A stretch of DNA of 64,000 nucleotides from Acidimicrobiia bacterium (GTDB taxonomy: Bacteria > Actinomycetota > Acidimicrobiia > IMCC26256 > PALSA-610): assembly GCA_026002935.1 (NCBI GenBank), contig BPGH01000001.1:607965-671964 (forward strand), written 5' to 3'. The position numbers and the translations under genes are program-made. Below are positions 19,178 to 29,977 of this stretch, in pieces. Position 1 is the stretch's first letter. Each line of letters begins with the position of its first letter. The notes under the pieces were generated by a model, which did no database searches, had not been told where the DNA came from, and was given only the letters and a program-made list of their open reading frames with translations.

Positions 19178-19522
19178 TCAGAAGGTCGGGTTGAGCGCCA
19201 GGTTGTAGGCCCACGCCAGCGCGAGTGCTCCCGCCACGGGCGCGACGGGTGGTCGCAGGCCGAGGAGCCGGCGGCCGAGCGGGGCGCCGCCGACGAGCAG
19301 CGCTACCGCGACCAGCGCGACGACGACCCCCGCCGGGTGGTAGCGGAGGCTCGTGGCCAGGTCGCCGTGGACCGCGGCGACCACCGCGCGGGTGAGCCCG
19401 CACAGCGGGCACGGGATGCCCGTGGTGGACCGCAACGGGCAGACCGACGGCGGGTGGGCGGGCAGCGACGGCCACACGGCCGCCGCCGCCAGCAGCCCGC
19501 CGGCGAGGAGCCGCGTGGCCAC
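19178..19522 (-). CDS. DUF2752 domain membrane protein
   Basis: 114 aa. The DUF2752 signature [19 protein letters not shown] is followed by a conserved H-x-[10 protein letters not shown] segment, with two or three TM helices around it. Function unknown; the paired Cys motif sits at the membrane face. The GTG at 19522 is inferred: the open frame runs on into the thiolase only because of the thiolase frameshift, and the thiolase's own stop is at 19549-19551. It lies 26 bases downstream of the thiolase. Confidence 0.7.
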   Translation of the reverse strand: MATRLLAGGLLAAAAVWPSLPAHPPSVCPLRSTTGIPCPLCGLTRAVVAAVHGDLATSLRYHPAGVVVALVAVALLVGGAPLGRRLLGLRPPVAPVAGALALAWAYNLALNPTF

Positions 19523-19548
19523 CCCCGGCCCCGCGCGCAGGTCGCGGA

Positions 19549-20734
19549 TCAGAGCGTCCGGACGACGGCCGCGTCGCCCTGGCCGCCCTCCTCCGCAGAG
19601 CGCGGCCGCGCCGACACCGCCACCCCGGCGGCGCAGCTCGTTGATCAGCGTGAGCACCACCCGCGTGCCCGACATGCCGACCGGGTGGCCCAGCGCGATC
19701 GCACCACCGTTGACGTTCACGACGTCGTCGGAGATCGACAGGTCGCGCATGGACGCGAGGCCTACCGCGGCGAACGCTTCGTTGAGCTCGAACAGGTCGA
19801 CGTCGGAGACGGTCATGTCGACCTGCTCGAGCGCGCGCTTGATCGCGCGCGACGGCTGCGTGAGCAACGAGGGGTCGGGCCCGGCCACCATGCCGTACGA
19901 CACGAGCTCGGCGAGCGGGGTGACGCCGAGCTCCTCGGCCTTCGCCCGGCTCGTCACGACGACGGCGGCCGCCCCGTCGGAGATCTGCGACGCGTTCCCG
20001 GCCGTGATCGTGCCGTCCTTCGAGAACGCGGGCTTCAGTCCGGCGAGCGACTCGGGGGTGGTGCCGGGGCGCACGCCCTCGTCGCTGTCGACCACGATGG
20101 GGTCACCCTTGCGCTGCGGGATCGACACCGGGACGATCTCGTCGCCGAAACGGCCCTCCTTCTGGGCCGCCGCGGCCCGCTCGTGGCTCTTCGCCGCGAG
20201 CTCGTCCTGCGCCTCGCGGGTGATCCCGCCGACCTGGCCGGCGTAGCGCTCGGTACCGCTGCCCATGTGGACCGCGTCGAACGCGCACCACAGCCCGTCG
20301 AGGATCATCGAGTCGACCACCTCCTGGTGGCCCATGCGGTAGCCGGCGCGGGCGCCCGGGAGGAGGTAGGGCGCGTTGGTCATCGACTCCATGCCCCCGG
20401 CCACCACGACCTCCGCGTCGCCGCTCGCGATCATCTGGTCGGCGAGGTAGATGGCGTTGATGCCCGACAGGCACACCTTGTTGACCGTCATCGCCGGCAC
20501 CGTCATGGGGATGCCGGCCTTCGCGGCCGCCTGGCGGGCCGTGATCTGCCCGGCGCCCGCCTGCAGCACCTGGCCCATCAGCACGTAGTCGACCTGCTCG
20601 GGGTCGACGCCGGCGCGCTCGAGCGCCGTCTTGATCGCGATCCCGCCGAGGTCCGTCGCGCTGAAGCCCGCGAGCGCGCCTGAGAGCTTGCCGATCGGCG
20701 TGCGGGCCGATCCGACGATCACCGAACCGGGCAT
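19549..20734 (-). CDS. acetyl-CoA C-acetyltransferase (thiolase), frame broken near 19596
   Basis: About 394 aa, degradative/biosynthetic thiolase. The nucleophile Cys is in [12 protein letters not shown] (near residue 90), the His in [17 protein letters not shown], and the second catalytic Cys in AAALCGGG at the C terminus. After GGG the frame shifts; removing one base restores [11 protein letters not shown] and a stop at 19549. It condenses two acetyl-CoA to acetoacetyl-CoA, or cleaves it, and being divergent from ccrA it fits the first step of the ethylmalonyl-CoA route. ATG start with a GAGGAGG site. Confidence 0.87.
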
Positions 20735-20773
20735 GGGGCCTCCTCGAGCAGTGGGCGGAAGGGCAGGTCGGCA

Positions 20774-20779
20774 AGTGTA
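20774..20779 (-). promoter_or_regulatory. -10 box of the thiolase gene
   Basis: TACACT on the minus strand, about 39 bases before the ATG; the leader carries GAGGAGG (20739-20745). It faces away from the ccrA promoter 32 bp further on. Confidence 0.4.
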
Positions 20780-20811
20780 GGTACGGGTGGTTCCGGCTCG
20801 CTACCGGCCGG

Positions 20812-20817
20812 TAGCTT
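20812..20817 (+). promoter_or_regulatory. -10 box of ccrA
   Basis: TAGCTT, 7 bases before the ccrA ATG, no Shine-Dalgarno; leaderless type. Confidence 0.5.
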
Positions 20818-20824
20818 TCGGCCC

Positions 20825-22171
20825 ATGAGCCAGATCGACGCCATCCGTGACGCCGTGCTCGCCCGCGCGCCGGGCGATGAGCTCGCCGCCCTCCCGCTCC
20901 CGGAGGCCGTGCGCGGCGCGCTCGTCAAGGCCGAGGAGACCGAGATGTTCGCCGGCCTCTCCTCCGAGGAGAAGGACCCGCGCAAGTCGATCCACGTCGA
21001 GGAGTTCCCCCTGCCGGAGCTCGCGCCCGACGAGGCCTACGTCGCGGTGATGGCGAGCGCCATCAACTTCAACACGGTCTGGACGTCGATCTTCGAGCCG
21101 TTGCCGACCTTCCAGTTCCTCACGCGCCTGGGGCGCGAGAGCGTCTGGGGCGAGCGCCACGACCAGCCGTACCACGTGATGGGTTCCGACGCCGCCGGGG
21201 TCGTGCTGCGCGTCGGCTCGGCGGTGCGCAACTGGAAGCCGGGCGACGAGGTGACGATCCACTGCCTCCACGTCGACGACCAGGACCCGAGCGCGCACGA
21301 CGACTCGATGCTCGCCGCGAACCAGCGCATCTGGGGCTTCGAGACCAACTTCGGCGGTCTCGCCGACATCACGGTCGTCAAGGCCAACCAGCTCATGCCG
21401 CGCCCGATGCACCTCACGTGGGAGGAGGCGGCCTGCAACGCGCTGTGCAACAGCACGAGCTACCGCATGATCGTCTCGCCCAACGGCGCGCAGATGACCC
21501 AGGGCCAGGCGGTGCTGGTGTGGGGTGCGACCGGCGGCATCGGCGCCTACGCCGTCCAGTACGTCCTCAACGGCGGCGGGGTGCCCGTCGGCGTGGTGTC
21601 GTCGGAGAAGCGGGCCGAGCTGCTGCGGGAGATGGGCTGCGAACACGTCATCGACCGCCGGGCGGAGGGCTACCGCTTCTGGAAGGACGACACCGAGCAG
21701 GACCCGAAGGAGTGGCTCCGGCTCGGCAAGAAGATCCGTGAGCTGATCGGCCGTGACGTCGACATCGTGTTCGAGCACCCGGGGCGCTCGACGATGGGGG
21801 CGTCGGTGTTCGTCGCCAAGCGCGGCGGGCTCGTCATCACGTGTGCGGCGACGTCCGGCTACAAGATCGAGTACGACAACCGCTACCTGTGGATGAACCT
21901 GAAGACGATCAAGGGGTGCCACTTCGCCAACTACCGTGAGGCGTGGGAGGCGAACCGGCTGATCTGCGAGGGACGCGTGCACCCGACGCTCTCGAAGGTG
22001 TACCCGCTCGACCAGACCGGGGAGGCCGCGTACCAGGTCCACCACAACCTCGTGGAGGGGAAGGTCGGCGTGCTGGCGCTCGCGCCGCAGGAGGGCCTGG
22101 GTGTCGTCGACACCGAGCTGCGGGAGCGGCACCTCGACCAGATCACCCTGTTCCGGCGTCACACCGACTGA
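20825..22171 (+). CDS. ccrA: crotonyl-CoA carboxylase/reductase
   Basis: 448 aa, MDR-superfamily enzyme that reductively carboxylates crotonyl-CoA to (2S)-ethylmalonyl-CoA with NADPH and CO2, the defining step of the ethylmalonyl-CoA pathway and a source of extender units. The four residues that hold CO2 in the Kitasatospora enzyme are present: Asn81 (INFNTVW), Phe172-Glu173 (WGFETNFGG) and His366 (GCHFANY). The NADPH fold is VLVWGATGGIGAYAVQYV near 231. The segment KSIHVEEFPLPEL and SLARAP-like N terminus are typical. Epimerase follows 44 bases downstream. Confidence 0.96.
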   Translation: MSQIDAIRDAVLARAPGDELAALPLPEAVRGALVKAEETEMFAGLSSEEKDPRKSIHVEEFPLPELAPDEAYVAVMASAINFNTVWTSIFEPLPTFQFLTRLGRESVWGERHDQPYHVMGSDAAGVVLRVGSAVRNWKPGDEVTIHCLHVDDQDPSAHDDSMLAANQRIWGFETNFGGLADITVVKANQLMPRPMHLTWEEAACNALCNSTSYRMIVSPNGAQMTQGQAVLVWGATGGIGAYAVQYVLNGGGVPVGVVSSEKRAELLREMGCEHVIDRRAEGYRFWKDDTEQDPKEWLRLGKKIRELIGRDVDIVFEHPGRSTMGASVFVAKRGGLVITCAATSGYKIEYDNRYLWMNLKTIKGCHFANYREAWEANRLICEGRVHPTLSKVYPLDQTGEAAYQVHHNLVEGKVGVLALAPQEGLGVVDTELRERHLDQITLFRRHTD

Positions 22172-22215
22172 TCGGAGCGCGTGGCCCCACCGGGGGCCGA
22201 CTGGAGCACGAACCG

Positions 22216-22617
22216 ATGCTGCTGACCGAGATCGACCACGTCGCCATCGCCGTCAACGACCTCGAGGCCGCCATCGACTACTACCGGTCGACCTACGGCT
22301 GCGAGGTCGAGCACCGCGAAGTGGTCGAGCGCGACGGTGTGGAGGAGGCGCTGCTGCGGGTCGCCGACTCGTACATCCAGCTCCTCACGCCGACGCGCGA
22401 CGACTCGCCGGTCGCGAAGTTCCTCGCCAACAAGGGCGAGGGCATCCACCATGTCGGGTACCGCGTCGCGGACTGCGCCGAGGCGCTCGAGTCGGTGAAG
22501 CGCCAGGGCCACCGCGTGATCGACGAGCAGCCGCGGCCCGGCAGCCGCGGCACCACCGTGGCGTTCGTCCACCCCAAGACGGCGTTCGGCACGCTGATCG
22601 AGCTCGTACAGGAGTGA
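22216..22617 (+). CDS. mce: methylmalonyl-CoA/ethylmalonyl-CoA epimerase
   Basis: 133 aa, vicinal oxygen chelate fold. Metal ligands are visible as His in TEIDHVAIAV, Gln in YIQLLTP, His in GIHHVGYRV and Glu in LIELVQE. It interconverts the (2S) and (2R) forms of methylmalonyl-CoA and, in organisms with this pathway, ethylmalonyl-CoA as well. The position right after ccrA and upstream of PCC beta supports the dual role. The ATG at 22216 was chosen because the frame upstream reads through unrelated sequence. Confidence 0.92.
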   Translation: MLLTEIDHVAIAVNDLEAAIDYYRSTYGCEVEHREVVERDGVEEALLRVADSYIQLLTPTRDDSPVAKFLANKGEGIHHVGYRVADCAEALESVKRQGHRVIDEQPRPGSRGTTVAFVHPKTAFGTLIELVQE

Positions 22618-22666
22618 CGGGCCGGGGCGGGGGCGGGGCCGCCCGCCCGTCTGGTTGACTGGCGGC

Positions 22667-23827
22667 GTGCCCGTCCCCCTGCCGCGGCCGCCGGACACGC
22701 TGCTCACCCGGCCCGACGCCGCCGAGGCGCGCGCGATCGCGGGCGGCGTCGCCGCGGCCGTCGCGCACGAGGGACGGCTCACGCCGCTGCAGCACGCGCT
22801 CGTGGAGTCGCTCGTCGAGTCGATGACCGGGTTCGTCGTGCCCGCCGGGCGCGTCCCTCGACTCGGTGCCGAGGAGTTCGCGCAGGTGCTCGCCCGCCGC
22901 GACGAGCGGTTCCGGACGCGGATGGTGCAGTTCATGATGCTGTGCGAGCTCGTGCTCGTGCCCCTGCCGGAGGAGGTCGCGGCGCGCGTCGAGCGCTACG
23001 CCAGGGAGCTGTCGATCGACCACGAGTGCCTGCGGATCGCCCGCAGGTTCGCGCGGGGCAGTCTCGGCCTGGCGCTCATCGACTTCCAGCGCAGCGGCTA
23101 CACGCAGACGTGGGTGCCGGAACGCACCGCGCACCTGCACGCGTCGCGCGCGCTGGAGGAGGCCTGGGAGATGCGGGCCGACGACCCGCGGCTCGCCGCC
23201 CGGTGGGAGGCGCTGGCGGGGTGCCCGGAGGGCTCCCTCGGGCTCGCCGTGTCGCGCTTCTACGAGGCGCGCGGGTTCGTGTTCCCCGGGCTCCCCGGCA
23301 GCGCACCCCCGCTGCTCGCCCAGCACGACTGGGTGCACGTGCTCGCCGACTACGGGTCGACGGTCGAGTCCGAGATCGAGGTGTTCGGGTTCATCGCCCG
23401 GGCGAACGACGACCCGCGCGCCTTCTCGCTCCTCGCGATGGTCGTGAGCCTGTTCGAGACCGGGTACCTCTCGAGCGCGGCGGGGCTGTTCGAGTACGAC
23501 CCCGGCCACCTCTCGCGCCAGGGGATGCCGGCGCGGCTCGCGGACGCGATGCGGCGCGGCGCGGAGGTCGCGAACGCCCGCGGCGAGGGTGTCGACTTCC
23601 TCGCGCTCGACTGGTTCGCGCTCGCGGACCGGCCGGTCGACGAGGTGCGCGCCGAGCTCGGTTTGGTCGCGAAGTCGGAACGCGCGCTCGCCTGCGGCTC
23701 GGTCGGGCCGTGGGAGCACGGCGGCATCTCGCCGTACCAGTACGAGCGGGGGCGGCAGGCCGCGGCCGCGCGAAGCCGGCGGTACGAGAGCCACGGCGCA
23801 ACGCCCGCGGGGGGTACCGGCGGGTAA
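22667..23827 (+). CDS. Coq4-like protein with an N-terminal helical (TerB-like) domain
   Basis: 386 aa, not a standard family member. Residues 1-150 are helical and resemble a TerB/tellurite-type bundle ([33 protein letters not shown]). The C-terminal half holds HDWVH at 220-224 followed by Glu236, which is exactly the HDxxH-x11-E metal motif of Coq4. Coq4 acts on ubiquinone head groups in mitochondria, but actinobacteria make menaquinone, so another substrate is likely. GTG start; TTGACT 6 bases before it may be a variant -10. Linked to acyl-CoA genes. Confidence 0.6.
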   Translation: MPVPLPRPPDTLLTRPDAAEARAIAGGVAAAVAHEGRLTPLQHALVESLVESMTGFVVPAGRVPRLGAEEFAQVLARRDERFRTRMVQFMMLCELVLVPLPEEVAARVERYARELSIDHECLRIARRFARGSLGLALIDFQRSGYTQTWVPERTAHLHASRALEEAWEMRADDPRLAARWEALAGCPEGSLGLAVSRFYEARGFVFPGLPGSAPPLLAQHDWVHVLADYGSTVESEIEVFGFIARANDDPRAFSLLAMVVSLFETGYLSSAAGLFEYDPGHLSRQGMPARLADAMRRGAEVANARGEGVDFLALDWFALADRPVDEVRAELGLVAKSERALACGSVGPWEHGGISPYQYERGRQAAAARSRRYESHGATPAGGTGG

Positions 23828-23860
23828 CCGGCGGTTGGATCGCCCCGGCGGACCGGCGGA

Positions 23861-23866
23861 TAGCCT
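23861..23866 (+). promoter_or_regulatory. -10 box of the acyl-CoA carboxylase beta gene
   Basis: TAGCCT, 7 bases before the ATG at 23874; leaderless type. Supports that ATG over upstream in-frame starts. Confidence 0.5.
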
Positions 23867-23873
23867 GCGCGTC

Positions 23874-25463
<1,590 letters not shown>

Positions 25464-25470
25464 ACCGCTG

Positions 25471-25689
25471 ATGGTGGGTACCCCGCCCCCGCCCGAGCAC
25501 GTCGCGGCGATCGCCGCCGCGGTCGCCGCGGTGCAGGCGCGACGCGCCGCGTCGGCCGCCGGGCCCGCGACCGACCCCGAGCACCTCGACATGTGGGTCG
25601 AGGCGTCGCGCCGGGCCGCGCAGCGTGCCCTGCTGCAGCGCGGCCCGTGGCGGCTGTCGGGGCGCCTCGGGCGCCGGTCGCGCACCTGA
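25471..25689 (+). CDS. acyl-CoA carboxylase epsilon-subunit-like protein
   Basis: 72 aa, low complexity at the start (PPPPEHVAAIAAAVAAVQAR), then WVEASRRAAQRALLQRGPW. The position 7 bases after the beta subunit, the size, and the P-E-x-V-A-A-I-x-A-A-V-A pattern match the small epsilon subunits that stabilise actinobacterial acyl-CoA carboxylases. Primary sequence conservation in the family is low. Confidence 0.7.
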   Translation: MVGTPPPPEHVAAIAAAVAAVQARRAASAAGPATDPEHLDMWVEASRRAAQRALLQRGPWRLSGRLGRRSRT

Positions 25690-25702
25690 GCGGCCGCCGC
25701 CG

Positions 25703-25708
25703 TAGCCT
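25703..25708 (+). promoter_or_regulatory. -10 box of the metallophosphoesterase gene
   Basis: TAGCCT, 6 bases before the GTG at 25715; no ribosome-binding site. Confidence 0.5.
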
Positions 25709-25714
25709 GGTCGC

Positions 25715-26812
25715 GTGGTCCACGACGCCGAGCTCTACACGGTCGCGCCGGACGAGGTCGTCGTCACCTTCCGCACCGACCGCGAGGCCTCGGTCACGAC
25801 GAGGGTGGGCGACCGGGAGGTCCGGACGGAGGGCCGCCACCACTCGGCGCGCGTCGGGGGGCTCGAGCCCGACACCGAGTACGAGCTCGAGGTCGAGGGC
25901 GCGCAACCGTCGGAGCTGCTGCCGGCGCGCGTGCGCACGCTGGGTCGTCCGGCCGGCCGTCTCGTCGCCACGATCGCGACGGTGAACGACGTCCACTTCG
26001 GCGAGCGGGTCTGCGGCAAGCTCGGTGACCTCGACCTCGGGCCGGTCTTCACGACCGAGCCGGGCGAGACGCCCTACTGGGAGGTGACGAACGCCGGCGC
26101 GATCGCGGAGATCGAGGCGCTGGCCCCCGACGCGGTGTTGGTCAAGGGTGACCTGACGAGCGACGGGACGGAGGCGGAGTACGAGCTGTTCCTCGCCGCC
26201 TACTCGCGTCTCGGCGAGCGCCTCCACCACGTGCGCGGCAACCACGACGCCGTGCTCAGCCACGACATCGCGCCGGGCCACTTCTCGGTGTCGATCGACG
26301 GCGTGACGCTGGCGGTGCTCGACACCGTGCGGCCCGGCATCGAGCGCGGTCGCATCGACCCCGAGCAGCTCGACTGGCTCGACCAGACCGCGCGCGCGAC
26401 GAGCGGGCCGGTCCTCGTGTTCGGCCACCACCAGCCCTGGAACCCCGCGTCGCGTGAGCGGGAGGAGCACTACTTCGGTGTCAACCCCGACGACAGCGAC
26501 GCACTGTGCGACGTGGTGCGCCGGCACGAGAACGTCGTCGGCTTCTTCGCCGGGCACACCCACCGCAACCGCGTCCGGCGCTTCGAAGCGGCGCGGCGGA
26601 TCCCGATCGTCGAGGTCGCGTGCGTGAAGGACTACCCCGGCGCGTGGGCCGAGTACCGCGTGTACGAGGGCGGGTACGTCCAGATCGGCCGCCGGATCGC
26701 GACCCCCGAAGCGATGGCGTGGACCGAGCGGACCCGCCACATGTTCGGCGGCCTGTACCGCGACTACGCGCTCGGTTCGGTCTCCGACCGGAACTTCGTC
26801 GTCGGCTTCTGA
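25715..26812 (+). CDS. metallophosphoesterase with an N-terminal FN3-like domain
   Basis: 365 aa. Residues 1-80 form a beta-rich FN3-like module (VVVTFRTDREASVTTRVG, LEPDTEYELEVEG). The dinuclear metal site of calcineurin-like phosphoesterases follows in order: TVNDVHFGE (D-x-H), LVKGDLTSDG (GD), VRGNHDAVL (GNHD), VFGHHQPWN and FAGHTHRNR (GHxH). No signal peptide is evident, so it is cytosolic as read. The substrate is unknown: cyclic nucleotides or phosphodiesters are typical. It is separated from the CoA transferase by only 1 base. Confidence 0.87.
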   Translation: MVHDAELYTVAPDEVVVTFRTDREASVTTRVGDREVRTEGRHHSARVGGLEPDTEYELEVEGAQPSELLPARVRTLGRPAGRLVATIATVNDVHFGERVCGKLGDLDLGPVFTTEPGETPYWEVTNAGAIAEIEALAPDAVLVKGDLTSDGTEAEYELFLAAYSRLGERLHHVRGNHDAVLSHDIAPGHFSVSIDGVTLAVLDTVRPGIERGRIDPEQLDWLDQTARATSGPVLVFGHHQPWNPASREREEHYFGVNPDDSDALCDVVRRHENVVGFFAGHTHRNRVRRFEAARRIPIVEVACVKDYPGAWAEYRVYEGGYVQIGRRIATPEAMAWTERTRHMFGGLYRDYALGSVSDRNFVVGF

Positions 26813-26813
26813 C

Positions 26814-27977
26814 GTGGCCGCCCAGGCGCTGGAGGGACTCCGGGTCGTCGACCTGGCGACCGTGTTCGCGGGGCCCGGTGTCGCGCGGCATCTCGCCGAC
26901 TTCGGCGCGGACGTGATCAAGGTCGAGCCGCCCGCGGGCGACGGCGTGCGGCGGATGGGCTGGTTCCCGCCCGGGGGCGGCGACTCGTACACGTGGAAGC
27001 TGCTCGGCCGCAACAAGCGCGCCGTCGTCGCGGACCTCAAGACCGGCGCCGGCCGCGACGTGCTCCTGCACCTCGTCGACGGCGCCGACGTGCTCGTGGA
27101 GAACTTCCGGCCCGGCACGCTCGAACGCCTCGGGTTGGGCCCCGAGGTCCTGCAGGCGCGCAACCCCCGTCTCGTGATCGTGCGCGTGACCGGGTTCGGG
27201 CAGGACGGGCCGTACGCGTCGAGGCCCGGGTTCGCGACGACGGCCGAGGCGATGAGCGGGTTCGCGGCGATCAACGGGGAGCCCGACGGCGCACCCCTGC
27301 TCCCGCCGATCGCCCTCACCGACGAGGTCGCGGCGCTCGTCGGTGCGTTCGCCACGATGGTCGCCCTCCGCCACCGCGACCGCACGGGCGAGGGGCAGGT
27401 CGTCGACGTGAACCTGCTGGAGTCGATGCTGCAGCTCATGTCGGCGTTGCCCAGCGCGGCCGCGCACCTCGACTACGACCAGCCGCGTCTCGGTTCGGGC
27501 ATCCCATACACGGTGCCGCGCGGCACCTACCGCTGCGCCGACGGCCGGTGGGTCGCGATCTCGACCTCGGCGGAGTCGGTCGCGCAGCGGGTGCTGCAGC
27601 TGCTCGGCGTCGCGGGCGACGACCGCTTCAGGACCTTCGAGGGCCGGGTCGCGCACCGCGAGGAGCTCGACGAGCTCGTGCGCGCGTGGGTCGCCGTGCG
27701 CCCCGCGGACGAGGTGCTCGCCGAGTTCGAGCGGGCCGAGGCGGCGATCGCCCCCGTGTACACGATGCGCGAGCTGTTGCGCGACCCGCACGTGCGCGCC
27801 CGGCGCGTGTTCGTCGAGGTCGACGGGGTCCTGATGCAGGGCCCGGCCGCCCGCCTGGCGCGCACGCCCGGGGCCGTCCGCTTCGCGGGCCGGCCGCTCG
27901 GTGCCGACCAGGGCGCCACCTGGGCGCCGCGGGACGAGGCCTCCTCGGGGCCGGGGCGCGGCCCCGAGGAGGCCTGA
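26814..27977 (+). CDS. CaiB/BaiF family (class III) CoA transferase
   Basis: 387 aa. It moves CoA between an acyl-CoA and a free acid. The N terminus LEGLRVVDLATVFAGPGVAR, the catalytic Asp in the region of RNKRAVVADLKTGAG to VLVENFRPG, the GFGQDGPYASRPGF segment and DVNLLESMLQLM are family features. The acid is unknown. GTG start, 1 base after the phosphoesterase stop, so cotranscribed. The last 13 codons encode one arm and most of the other of a 16-bp hairpin that overlaps the stop. Confidence 0.88.
   Translation: MAAQALEGLRVVDLATVFAGPGVARHLADFGADVIKVEPPAGDGVRRMGWFPPGGGDSYTWKLLGRNKRAVVADLKTGAGRDVLLHLVDGADVLVENFRPGTLERLGLGPEVLQARNPRLVIVRVTGFGQDGPYASRPGFATTAEAMSGFAAINGEPDGAPLLPPIALTDEVAALVGAFATMVALRHRDRTGEGQVVDVNLLESMLQLMSALPSAAAHLDYDQPRLGSGIPYTVPRGTYRCADGRWVAISTSAESVAQRVLQLLGVAGDDRFRTFEGRVAHREELDELVRAWVAVRPADEVLAEFERAEAAIAPVYTMRELLRDPHVRARRVFVEVDGVLMQGPAARLARTPGAVRFAGRPLGADQGATWAPRDEASSGPGRGPEEA
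27937..27975 (+). terminator. 16-bp hairpin overlapping the CoA transferase stop codon
   Basis: AGGCCTCCTCGGGGCC pairs perfectly with its complement across a 7-base loop (27953-27959). It ends on the first base of the TGA, so termination and translation stop coincide. Confidence 0.6.
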
Positions 27978-28170
27978 GCCCCGGGGGCGCGCGGTCCCCG
28001 GCGGCGCCCCGGGGTGCCCGCGCGTGGCGCCGCCCACCCCTGCGGTCGTCCACCGTCGCCTGTGGACGCGATGTGGACATCTCGCGGCGGTGCTGGTCAC
28101 GGCGGGTGCGCGGGCTGCTACAACTCTGTGGACGACGTACGGGGCGCGGGGCGCCGACCGGGGGGTGGAC

Positions 28171-29940
28171 ATGACCACGACGCTGCCGCAGCACTTCGTC
28201 CGTACGGTCGCCGAGCACGGCGACCGCGTGGCGCTGCGCTGGAAGCAGGGCGACGCCGTCCGCGAGCTGACCTGGCGCGGGTACGCCGAGCGCGTGGCCC
28301 GGGTCGCGGCCGGGCTGCGGGCGCTCGGGGTCGCGCGCGGGGACCGGGTGGTGCTGATGATGCGCAACCGCCCGGAGTTCCACGTCGCCGACACGGCGAC
28401 GACCTTCCTCGGCGCGACGCCGATCTCGATCTACAACTCGTCGGCGCCGGAACAGGTGCAGTACCTCGTCGACCACTGCGGGGCGAAGGTCGCGATCGTC
28501 GAGGACGTCGGCTTCCTCGAGCGGTTCCTGAAGGTGCGTTCGGAGCTGGGTGCGCTGCAGCACCTCGTCGTGATCGAGGACCCCGATTCGCTCGCACCCT
28601 CCGACGTCGTGCCGTTCGACACGCTCGCGGGCGCCGCCGCGGTCGACCTCGACGCGGAGGTGGCGAACGCGCGTGCCGACGACCTGCTCACGGTCATCTA
28701 CACGTCGGGGACGACCGGCCCGCCGAAGGGCGTGATGCTCGACCACGAGAACCTCGACTGGACGCTGCGGTCGTTCAACAGCCTCATCGAGGGCGTCGAC
28801 CCGACGGGCTGGCGGGCCGTGTCGTACCTGCCGATGGCGCACATCGCGGAGCGGACCGTCTCGCACTACCAGGGCATCTACCGGGCGTACGAGGTCACGA
28901 CCTGCCCCGACCCCGCGCTGCTCGTCCCCTACCTGGTCGAGACCCGACCGCACTTCTTCTTCGCGGTGCCGCGGGTGTGGGAGAAGGCCCACGCCGCGCT
29001 GCGCGCCGCGCTGGGCGCCGACCCGGAGAAGGCCGCGCAGACCGAGCAGGCCCTCGAGGTCGGCTGGCAGGTGTCGGAGCACGCCGCCCGCGGCGAGCCG
29101 CTGCCCGTGGACCTCGCCGCCGCCTGGGAGCAGATCGCCCCGGTCATGGAGCTCGTGCGGGGCCAGATCGGCCTCGACCAGTGCGTGATCGCGATGACCG
29201 GTGCCGCGCCCATCCCGTTCGAGATCCTGAGGTTCTTCCGCAGCCTCGGCGTCCCGCTCTCGGAGGTGTACGGGCTGTCGGAGACGAGCGGGCCGATGAC
29301 GTGGACGCCGTTCCGCGTGAAGGTCGGCACGGTCGGCCCGGCGATCCCGGGGGTGGAGGTGACGCTGGCCGACGACGGTGAGGTGCTCACCCGGGGCGGC
29401 AACGTGTTCCGCGGGTACCTCAACGCGCCCGACAAGACCGCCGAGGTGTTCGACGACGACGGCTGGTTCCACACCGGCGACATCGGCGTGCTCGACGAGG
29501 ACGGCTACCTGCGCATCGTCGACCGCAAGAAGGAGCTGATCATCACCGCGGGCGGGAAGAACATCTCGCCCGCGAACCTGGAGGCCGCGCTCAAGGCAGG
29601 GGCGTTGATCGGCCAGGCGTGCGTGGTCGGCGACAACAAGCCGTACGTCGCGGCGCTCCTCGTGCTCGATCCCGAGGCCGCGCCCCAGTGGGCGAGGAGC
29701 CGGGGCATCGAGGTGACGTCGCTCGACGAGCTCGCCCGGCACCCCGACGTGCTCGCCGAGGTCGGGCGCGAGGTCGAGGAGGCCAACGCCCGGTTCTCGC
29801 AGGTCGAGAAGGTCAAGCGCTGGACGCTGCTCGCGCAGGAGTGGCTCCCCGATTCCGAGGAGCTGACGCCCACGATGAAGCTCAAGCGCCGCGGCGTGCA
29901 CCGCAAGTACGCGCAGGAGATCGAGGCGCTCTACACGTGA
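28171..29940 (+). CDS. long-chain acyl-CoA synthetase (AMP-forming), FadD15-type
   Basis: 589 aa, eukaryotic-like long acyl-CoA synthetase. It activates fatty acids with ATP and CoA. Motifs: TVIYTSGTTGPPKGVMLDH (P-loop), SYLPMAHIAERTVSH and PHFFFAVPRVWEKAH typical of the FadD15 branch, EVYGLSETSGPMTW (A5), GWFHTGDIGVLDEDGYLRI (A7), DRKKELIITAGGKNISPAN (A8) and TPTMKLKRRGVHRKY with the catalytic Lys (A10). ATG at 28171 is preceded by a G-rich ribosome site. A CoA ligase near the CoA transferase, PCC and ccrA fits an acyl-CoA gene cluster. Confidence 0.92.
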   Translation: MTTTLPQHFVRTVAEHGDRVALRWKQGDAVRELTWRGYAERVARVAAGLRALGVARGDRVVLMMRNRPEFHVADTATTFLGATPISIYNSSAPEQVQYLVDHCGAKVAIVEDVGFLERFLKVRSELGALQHLVVIEDPDSLAPSDVVPFDTLAGAAAVDLDAEVANARADDLLTVIYTSGTTGPPKGVMLDHENLDWTLRSFNSLIEGVDPTGWRAVSYLPMAHIAERTVSHYQGIYRAYEVTTCPDPALLVPYLVETRPHFFFAVPRVWEKAHAALRAALGADPEKAAQTEQALEVGWQVSEHAARGEPLPVDLAAAWEQIAPVMELVRGQIGLDQCVIAMTGAAPIPFEILRFFRSLGVPLSEVYGLSETSGPMTWTPFRVKVGTVGPAIPGVEVTLADDGEVLTRGGNVFRGYLNAPDKTAEVFDDDGWFHTGDIGVLDEDGYLRIVDRKKELIITAGGKNISPANLEAALKAGALIGQACVVGDNKPYVAALLVLDPEAAPQWARSRGIEVTSLDELARHPDVLAEVGREVEEANARFSQVEKVKRWTLLAQEWLPDSEELTPTMKLKRRGVHRKYAQEIEALYT

Positions 29941-29977
29941 AGGGCGTCCGGGCCGCCGGGTGCGTCCCGCCCGGGGG

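Noticed and set aside
16676-20683. A 1335-codon open frame running from dnaX through recR and the thiolase.
   Set aside because: Beyond about 17462 it is Arg/Ala-rich shadow sequence; recR and the thiolase are the real genes in other frames.
19178-20734. A thiolase-DUF2752 fusion protein.
   Set aside because: The join exists only because of the thiolase frameshift; removing one base restores a normal thiolase end and separates the two genes.
26814-27977. Assigning the CoA transferase as mesaconyl-CoA C1-C4 transferase.
   Set aside because: That enzyme is not needed in the ethylmalonyl-CoA pathway and no specific residues could be recognised.
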